Part shown: positions 58,261 through 64,000 of the stretch, piece after piece | Numbering within the stretch: position 1 is the stretch's first letter | How the letters are laid out: each line of letters opens with the position of its first letter | Assembly (NCBI GenBank): GCA_024291935.2 | Contig: CM044307.1 | Location: forward strand, 100,817,461 to 100,881,460 | From: Okapia johnstoni | Lineage: Eukaryota > Chordata > Mammalia > Artiodactyla > Giraffidae | DNA length: 64,000 nucleotides | Direction: 5' to 3' | Notes under the pieces: model-generated | What the model saw: the letters and a program-made list of their open reading frames with translations, nothing else | The model's database searches: none | Told to the model about the DNA's origin: nothing | Made by a program: the position numbers and the translations under genes

Positions 58261-60480
58261 AGAAATCTCAGTGTTATATTTTATACACACCAGTATCAAT
58301 AAGATTCAGCAATAAAGCATTCTACAGAAAACTATTATTACTCTCCTAAAACCTTTATAAAGCATACTGAAATATAGATAGATACAGATCATATAGTATA
58401 AAACTCTACCAGGTAGGTCTTAAATCAAAGCTGAGTATCGCCCACTAGTAAAAATGAAAATCTACTGTAGACCTCAGTTCTAGAAAATCAGAAGTTTATA
58501 TAACTTCAGTACTGTTTTCTAGCCTCTGGAGGGGTTAGGGAAAGGGGGGCTATTCCAGAGACCAATGTAGGAAATTTGTAGAAAACACTATCTTTTCTGC
58601 TATAATAAATGACCTATTTTTATGCCTCCCCAAAACGATGAAAACTGAATATCTTTTGTAACTTCTAATGAGAAAGAACATTCAACCAACTAAAGAAATT
58701 TTTGAATATATGGTATTCACATTAAGATGGAAGTAAAATATTAAATTAAGAAGTGTATTTGTGGGCTGGAAAGTTCCTAAAACTTTTCTCCTGGCAGTGA
58801 AATTTAAGACAATTGATCAAAATCAAAAACGTAAATGAACAGTCCAAAAGACTAACCAATAATCAGTCTAGTAAGAAACCATTCTGGCTGTCCTATGCAC
58901 TTTCAAGAGGTTAAATTTAAAAAAAAAAAAAATTATTCAAGGGCTATTTAACAAATCAATGGGTCAATTTTAGGTTTTACAATTTAAGTATTTAAAGCAA
59001 TCACTATTCAAGAGATTTTTAAGGTTAAAATTTTCCTGTGATTATTTTTTTTTTAGGTTTTATTTATCACCTTTCACTATCTGTTGTTCTGAATTTGCCC
59101 AAAGCGAACTCCTTGTTCTGTCAGAAAGGCAAAAAAAGTACAAGAGTTAATAAAAGAGAAATGAGGGTGGAGAAACATAATAAAAATTTTAATGCTTGAT
59201 ATTTTAAGACTTTGGCTTCACTGAGTTAAGGAATGTGCAAATACATACATTACAAAAAGATATTATGCAAATAGTTATGGGTAAACTTGGAAACTTCTGC
59301 TTAAGCCTTTGTCAGCTAAAAGAAAATCTCTAATAAAGACAATACCTATATAATGCCAAACTAATCACTGAATTCAGTTAATCAAGAAGACATTGATAAG
59401 CTGGATAATTCTTGCAACATGTCCAAATTTAGAGAGGAGAAAATAAAAAAACTCTAAGAATCCTGCTAGATCTATTTTCTCTACCAAAAATCAATAGTAA
59501 TGTAAGTATTAAAATTTTTCCCCTTCCTCCAGGGCAATAACTGGGTTCTTCAACATCCATTCTAACTTTACCTTTCTATTTTAATAAAACATACTGTTAT
59601 TAATCTCTTTCTGAATTAATTCCATACTAAACCATGTAAATTACACTTGAAAGAAATTCGAATAGATTCATCTTACAGAATTATCATTTCTAATACCAAA
59701 AGTTTCTTTCATTTCAACATCATGTTTTTAGAATCTAGTTATGCTATAGCTTAAAATAAACCAGTCAAACGAAAAGTTTGTTTTACATTAGATGCTAAAT
59801 TAAAGGAACAGATAGAGAGCTAAAGACCATGCTGTATTTTTACTGGTGCCACATGCTAAATTTCATATTTGTCCTGCAATTTGTCAGTCATTATAGTTCA
59901 TCCAGGCAACTTGTAAACAAAGGCTATAAGCCAAGTTTGATATGAGAATTCAATTAAATAAAACTTAAAACGGTCATCGTTCACTAAACAGGAAGCAGTA
60001 AAAAGGAAAAAATGCCACCACACACCTCTTTTAAAAAGGCAGCAAAGTAATATGCATGAAATATCAAGGCATAAGTTTCAGCCTTCCAAACAAGTTTTTG
60101 TTACAGTATTCATCGAAATAAAGCTAGGATCTTTCCACCTATCAGCAAGGCAACTTTGACTTAGTTTACAAGTCTTTTTCATTGTAAGAGGAAGCTGTTG
60201 CTGTAAAGTTATTTTCCAGTCATTCCAAGTTGCCCACTAAGAAAATGTAAAGAGTTTATGTTTTGACACTTATTACCCTCACTGAAAAATTGCTTTTTAT
60301 GCAGAACTCTACGTGGTTGTGTTGCTTTTGGCCTGTTAAAGGCAAAGCAACATTATCTCTGGATTGCCAATAGTTTCTCCTTATTTGGCTAACATTGAGA
60401 GATCCCAATCAGACTACTATAAAACTTTAACATGCACAAAGCATCCATTTTGAGAAAAGTTTGTGACCAGCTTTCTATTC
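58261..60480. other. Unassigned repeat-poor intronic sequence
   Basis: AT-rich DNA with short A- and T-runs (58919-58932, 59045-59053). No gene-like frame and no named repeat. Being within about 3 kb of the first exon, it may contain intronic regulatory sequence, but nothing specific can be shown. Confidence 0.35.
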
Positions 60481-61040
60481 CCCCCCTCCCCCTTTCCAAA
60501 GAAAAACCAGAGCTTGGAAACCGGCTTTGAAAAGACTGCCTCGTATTTATTCTTCTCTTTCTAACCCCAACGCACACTCCAGGAACTGGGGCCAAAGGAT
60601 CTCTGACACTGCGGCAAACTCGACTCGGAATAAGACTCTCTTCCGTACGTTCCGGTCCCGCGGTGGACAAACCCTTTTAGAACGCTTCCTTACACTACCC
60701 ACTTTCATACTCTCCCTTTCAGCCGGTGCAGATCAGCTAATTACACCGTTTCCCCCTCCCCAGTGACCAACAGTAATAAAGGAGAAAACAGGAAACCGTC
60801 CGATCAGGGCACTCGGCTTAGGGCGCTTGATTACTATTATTATCATCACCATTTGTAATCAAGTCCTAAAAACTACAACAAATCCAAAGCCCACCTAACA
60901 AGCCAAAGACGTCCTTCTACCCAAGTGTCCCTAGGGCTTCTTGTTCGTCGTTTTCTTCAGCATCCTTCGTCCCCCTGTTCGATCACCGATGTCGGGGACC
61001 CAGGCAAAATCCCACTACACCCCTCCCCATCTCGACCCCA
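60481..61040. other. Repeat-free flank of the CpG island, inside intron 1
   Basis: GC content rises here relative to the rest of the intron, with scattered CpGs (for example 60610-60665) and no recognised repeat. A homeodomain-like core (cagctaattaca) lies near 60734. The frames here, including a 93-codon minus frame, do not show domain features. Confidence 0.4.
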
Positions 61041-61342
61041 AATCCCCGACCCACGTCCACAAATGGCCCTGGGGCCCCAACCTGACCACAGGCCCGTTTC
61101 CCCTCGGCCCCGGAAATCGCCCGTTCCCTTACTCCACCACCAGCCGGTCTGATGGGGGCCTCAAACCTAGAGCCCTCCCTCCACCAGCTTTCCCTCCCTC
61201 CTTCGCGGGAAGCCGCCCCCTCACCCCGCGACAGGGAGTCTCCCGCCGCCCCCAGCCCCTGGAGACCAAGAGCGGAGGACAGGCCCGAGCGGGAGGCCGA
61301 CGAGGACTCGCAGGATCAGGAAAGCGGCGGCGCGGCGCACAG

Positions 61343-61344
61343 AC
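61343..61344 (-). other. PPP1R12A: Splice donor of PPP1R12A exon 1
   Basis: On the minus strand the coding sequence reads CTG CAC CAG then gtctgtgcgc. The CAG|GT junction is in phase 0 after residue Gln79, consistent with the ankyrin domain continuing in a next exon. Reading on through the junction gives proline- and arginine-rich sequence typical of translated GC-rich intron. Confidence 0.88.
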
Positions 61345-61581
61345 CTGGTGCAGGGCAGTGAGTCCGTCCACATTGGCGTAATTGATGTCGGCGCCGCGGT
61401 GCAGCAGCTTGAGAACCTCGTCCGTGTCGCCGCTGGAGCAAGCAGCCAGGAAGACGGCGCCATCATCGAACTTCACCTTGGTCTTCTGGCGCTTCACCAC
61501 AGGAGGCTCGAGGTCCGTCTCAGAGCCGATCCAGCGCTTCAGCTGCTCGTTCCGCTTCTGCTTCGCGTCCGCCATCTTCAT
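61345..61581 (-). CDS. PPP1R12A: PPP1R12A (MYPT1) first coding exon
   Basis: Encodes residues 1-79 of the myosin phosphatase targeting subunit, the scaffold that binds PP1 catalytic subunit (beta/delta) and directs it to phosphorylated myosin light chain and other substrates on the actomyosin cytoskeleton. Visible parts: MKMADAKQKRNEQLKRWIGS N-terminus with the MyPhoNE motif RNEQLKRW (10-17), the PP1-docking KVKF motif (35-38), and the first ankyrin repeat from about residue 39 (AVFLAACSSGDTDEVLKLL) into a second (GADINYANVDGLTALHQ). The sequence agrees with mammalian MYPT1 as I know it. The first ATG (61581) has G at -3; Met3 has A at -3 and G at +4, a stronger context, so initiation at Met3 is also possible. 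Only the N-terminus is in the window; the rest of the roughly 1000-residue protein lies beyond position 1. Confidence 0.97.
61567..61578 (-). promoter_or_regulatory. PPP1R12A: YY1-type motif over the start codon
   Basis: On the minus strand AAGATGGCGGAC overlaps codons 2-5, with the ATG of Met3 inside it. This matches the YY1 consensus AANATGGCG often found just downstream of transcription starts in CpG-island genes. Binding is inferred. Confidence 0.6.
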
Positions 61582-61778
61582 CCCCTCTCCTGCCGCCGGG
61601 TCTTCTTATCGCGAGGGGGGGAAGGGGGAGGCGGAGAGGGAAGAGAGGGGAGGCACGGGCTGTGTGACTGTTTCTAGAGGCGGCCAAGAGGAGGGGCTCG
61701 AGACAGTATCCCACAGAGCACTGGGGCGGCGCGCCCGGCCGAAAGGACCTGTCCCGCCCCCGGCCCGACCCGTGGCGG

Positions 61779-61783
61779 CCAAT
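61779..61783 (+). promoter_or_regulatory. CCAAT box
   Basis: ggccaattt, a CCAAT pentamer about 200 bases upstream of the PPP1R12A start codon, in a GC-rich setting typical for NF-Y sites. On the minus strand it reads ATTGG. Confidence 0.45.
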
Positions 61784-62164
61784 TTCTATCCGGGCAGGGA
61801 GGCGCCCTTCGGCCAGTGCCCTGCGCTCTGGGCCTGTGCCCGCCCCAGGAAGGAGCTCCAGCGAACTGCGGCGGGGGTGGCCAGGCCACCGGAGGGAAGC
61901 GGGTGTGGTCCGGTCCGCCTGGGCGGCAGTTGTTTTTTCTTGCTTTGGAGTGTATGTGTGTTTGGGGGAGGGTGTTGAGTTTTTAATTTGTTTTCTTCTC
62001 TCACGCGTATTTTGGGTCCTCTTTCCCTTCAATTCTTTAATCCTAGCGCAGCCTTGTTACTGGTCCTGACCTTTTAAGGGATTTCTGGTTCCTGCTCCAT
62101 TACTTTCTAAGGATGGATAAAGACCCAGCTGCTTCTAGAGTTCAAAAGGAATGTTAGTATTAGG

Positions 62165-62280
62165 CAATTGATTTAACCGGTATTTATTGAATACTTACTA
62201 TGAGCTAGTCATTGTTCTAGGCACTGGCGATATAATGACGATAACAACATACTTAAACCACCTTTTGAGGTCACGTGTTC
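62165..62280 (-). repeat. L2 3' end (minus), short
   Basis: tttattgaatacttactatg (62183), cattgttctaggcactggcg (62210): the standard reverse L2/MIR terminus. Confidence 0.65.
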
Positions 62281-62580
62281 AAACTACTTTATAGTTTATC
62301 ATAATCATAAAAAAGGCTTTTAAACTTTGTCATGTATGACACCCTCCCCCCCACACACATGATTTGTAACAAATACTACTGTCTTTTGAGCCATGTATTT
62401 GTAATCACCAGCTGATACTTTTCTAAACAATACAATGTTTTCATTATTTTCTAGAGCATTTAGACCAAAATAAGAAAAGTCATAAAAGCTTTTCACTGAA
62501 TGGAACTTGAGGGATCATCTAGACTGAGTCCTTGAAGAACTAATTGACTTAGCGAATTTTCCTCAGCAGCGGGGTTAGGA
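62281..62580. other. Unassigned sequence upstream of PPP1R12A
   Basis: No gene-like frame and no named repeat. Confidence 0.35.
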
Positions 62581-62650
62581 GTCCTTCAGCAAATATGTAC
62601 CTGTACTGGGTTAGGCGTTGTTCTAGATGCCGGAGATACAACTGTGAACA
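62581..62650 (-). repeat. L2/MIR-type fragment (minus)
   Basis: gtccttcagcaaatatgtac then gcgttgttctagatgccgga: a second copy of the reverse L2/MIR terminus, directly followed by a TG tract. Confidence 0.5.
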
Positions 62651-62654
62651 GCTC

Positions 62655-62690
62655 TGTGTGTGTGCGTGTGTGTGTTGTGTGTGCGTGCGG
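62655..62690. repeat. (TG)n microsatellite, interrupted
   Basis: TG dinucleotides with interspersed CG (tgtgtgtgtgcgtgtgtgtg), at the junction with a SINE. Confidence 0.92.
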
Positions 62691-62868
62691 GCGCTTAGTT
62701 GCTCAGTGGTGTCCCACTGTTTGCCACCCATGGACTGTAGTCCACCAGGCTCCTCTGTCCTGGGTATTCATTTCCTTCTCCATTGGATCCTCACTCCCAG
62801 GGATCAAACTTGTGTCTCCTGCATTGCAGGCGGATTCTTCAGGGTCTGAGCCGCCACTTTTAAATTAA
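62691..62868 (-). mobile_element. Bov-tA SINE (minus), shortened
   Basis: BovA in reverse (ggactgtagtccaccaggct) and the tRNA head (tctcctgcattgcaggcgga). Internally deleted around 62760-62790. Confidence 0.9.
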
Positions 62869-62964
62869 CAATTAAGCTTCTTAAGTAGACTACAATAGAC
62901 TATTTGTTCTCCAGTAGTATTTGTAGTAGTCTTCAGAGTAAACTATTTATTCTCCAGTAGACTA

Positions 62965-63170
62965 GTTGTTGTTGTTGTTTAGTTGTGGTGTCCGATTCTT
63001 AGGACCCCAAGGACTGTAGCCTGCCAGACTCTGTCCTTGGGATTTTCAGCCAAAAATACTGGAGTGGTTTGCCATTTCCTTCTCCAGAATATCTTCTCCC
63101 AGGGATAGAATAGGCATCTCCTGTATTGGCAGGCATATTCTTTACCACTGTGCCACCAGGGAAGCCCCTA
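62965..63170 (-). mobile_element. Bov-tA SINE (minus)
   Basis: Begins with (GTT)n, then BovA in reverse (ggactgtagcctgccagact) and the tRNA head (ttctttaccactgtgccacc, agggaagccc). Confidence 0.93.
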
Positions 63171-63920
63171 GAAGACTACCTTACACGTTATCATTTTCAG
63201 AAATAAAAATGTGTAAACTGTGATTAGGACCTATGAGACCTATTGCCTATAAGACCAAATTTTCTGAACAGCAATTACTAGGTAATAGTAATAGAACCCA
63301 AGCAAGGATAATAATATCTCCTCCAAAAGTATTGTAGAAGTAGAAAGTGAGTGTAACAAGCCTAAAATACACCAATGATAATATCAGACCTTTGACTAGC
63401 ACTAAAATACGAAATTCCTATCCACTTAAAAAACTCCAGAATACAGTTCTTAGAATAAAAGAAAGGAATTTGAGGATTGCCTTGTCAGATCTTCTATCTA
63501 CCTAGGAAAATTGACAGCTTATCTTTACTATTTCCCAAGAATGTTACGGTCTATTAGGTAGCTCTTAAAAGTACCCTGGAATATAGATTGGTATCTCAAG
63601 TTTTGATTTGGGCAAGAGTTTGGTGGGAAATACATTATTTCTGATTCAGGTACTTCAAAATGTAAAGTTAATAAGTAAAACTAGTTTATTAATAAACTGA
63701 ATTGTTAAGTATCAGTTCCCAAAGGCTGTTGGTCGAAAACAAAACAAAATAAAAACCCACCTGGGCTATTAATACATGAAAAGTTCACTGAAGTTAGCTT
63801 TCCTTCTCCAGCTCTTTAAGAGTTCTGTATTAATCTCATTGGAAGTGCTGTTAAACTGCCACCTGTTTGCCTTTTAGGTAGGTTTTTTTTTTTTTTTAAT
63901 GTTTTGAATTAATGATAGAG
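63171..63920. other. Unassigned sequence
   Basis: AT-rich upstream flank with no gene-like frame; a T-run lies at 63882-63897. No named repeat. Confidence 0.35.
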
Positions 63921-64000
63921 GAGCTTGCTCCTTGGAAGAAAAGCTATGACCAACCTAGACAGCATATTAAAAAGCAGAGACGTTACTTTGCCAACAAAGG
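63921..64000 (+). mobile_element. RTE-BovB (plus), cut by window end
   Basis: gaggagcttgctccttggaa onward encodes the [21 protein letters not shown] segment of BovB ORF2. The element is 5'-truncated here and continues beyond the window. Confidence 0.88.

Larger units (their letters stand above)
1..61344 (-). other. PPP1R12A: Inferred 5' part of PPP1R12A intron 1
   Basis: The coding exon at 61345-61581 ends in a GT splice donor read on the minus strand (61344-61343), so transcription continues toward lower coordinates. I looked for the next exon, which should continue the ankyrin domain, and found no matching frame with an acceptor. The whole stretch is therefore probably intron 1. It is full of retrotransposons in both orientations. 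What is seen is the donor and the absence of a visible exon 2; that the transcript really crosses all 61 kb is inferred. Confidence 0.6.
61040..61930 (-). promoter_or_regulatory. PPP1R12A: PPP1R12A CpG-island promoter and 5' UTR
   Basis: Very GC- and CpG-rich compared with the rest of the window, spanning the first coding exon and several hundred bases on each side. I see no TATA box in the expected area. It contains GC boxes (cccgcccc, about 61753), a CCAAT box (61779-61783 on the plus strand) and a long purine-rich tract on the plus strand at 61610-61655, pyrimidine-rich in the transcript sense. The start site of transcription lies above 61581 but cannot be fixed from sequence. Confidence 0.85.

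Noticed and set aside
60389..60670. 93-codon minus frame near PPP1R12A exon 1 as an alternative first exon
   Set aside because: No domain features, no clear donor at its end and composition consistent with chance in a GC-richer stretch.
61129..61344. Extension of the PPP1R12A frame beyond residue 79
   Set aside because: After Gln79 the translation becomes VCAPRRRFPD-type Pro/Arg-rich sequence, unlike ankyrin repeats, and a CAG|GT donor lies exactly at the change.
1..61344. PPP1R12A exon 2
   Set aside because: No minus-strand segment with an acceptor encodes a continuation of the ankyrin repeat; it probably lies beyond position 1.
60941..62032. Long frames of 146-198 codons in the CpG island on both strands
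   Set aside because: Few stop codons are expected in GC-rich DNA; they overlap PPP1R12A exon 1 or its promoter in other frames and show only Pro/Arg/Ser-rich sequence.

Overview
This window is nuclear DNA from a ruminant (cattle, sheep, goat, deer or a close relative). The diagnosis rests on its repeats. RTE-BovB LINEs, Bov-tA and Bov-A2 SINEs built on the BovB 3' end, and CHR-type tRNA-Glu SINEs are all dense here, and this combination is ruminant. The species cannot be told from what I can see.

Only one gene is convincing. At the right end, on the minus strand, lies the first coding exon of PPP1R12A (MYPT1, myosin phosphatase targeting subunit 1). It encodes 79 residues carrying the MyPhoNE motif, the KVKF PP1-docking motif and the start of the ankyrin domain, then stops at a CAG|GT splice donor. 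It sits in a CpG-island promoter (about 61.04-61.93 kb) with no evident TATA box, a YY1-type motif over the start codon and a CCAAT box. I found no exon 2, so positions 1-61344 are best read as the 5' part of PPP1R12A intron 1. That reading is an inference.

Layout. 0-12 kb: L1, L2 and MIR remnants, two BovB 3' pieces, and a Tigger1 DNA-transposon fossil holding a 13-unit, 27-bp minisatellite. 12-19 kb: two long BovB copies (plus, then minus) and several Bov-tA SINEs. 19-26 kb: mostly unassigned AT-rich intronic DNA with old L1 and L2. 26-30 kb: two BovB copies lie tail to tail and form an inverted repeat with arms of about 1.4 kb. 31-41 kb: old minus-strand L1s and an L2 broken by BovB and SINE insertions. 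At 34.6 kb there is an unexplained plus-strand exon-like segment. 42-50 kb: a mariner MITE, CHR SINEs, and an L2 and a BovB each interrupted by SINEs. 50.7-51.3 kb: a young Bov-A copy and a young 5'-truncated L1 with a perfect 16-bp target-site duplication. 51-60 kb: repeat-poor, mostly unassigned AT-rich sequence. 60.5-62 kb: the PPP1R12A promoter and exon 1. 62-64 kb: upstream flank with SINEs and a BovB copy running off the end.

Nearly all the long open reading frames are BovB reverse-transcriptase remnants, their antisense shadows, minisatellite phase effects or CpG-island chance frames. I see no intact mobile element, no structural RNA gene and no CRISPR array. Repeat family names come from recognition of consensus features, not from a database search, and repeat borders are approximate unless a target-site duplication (TSD) is given.
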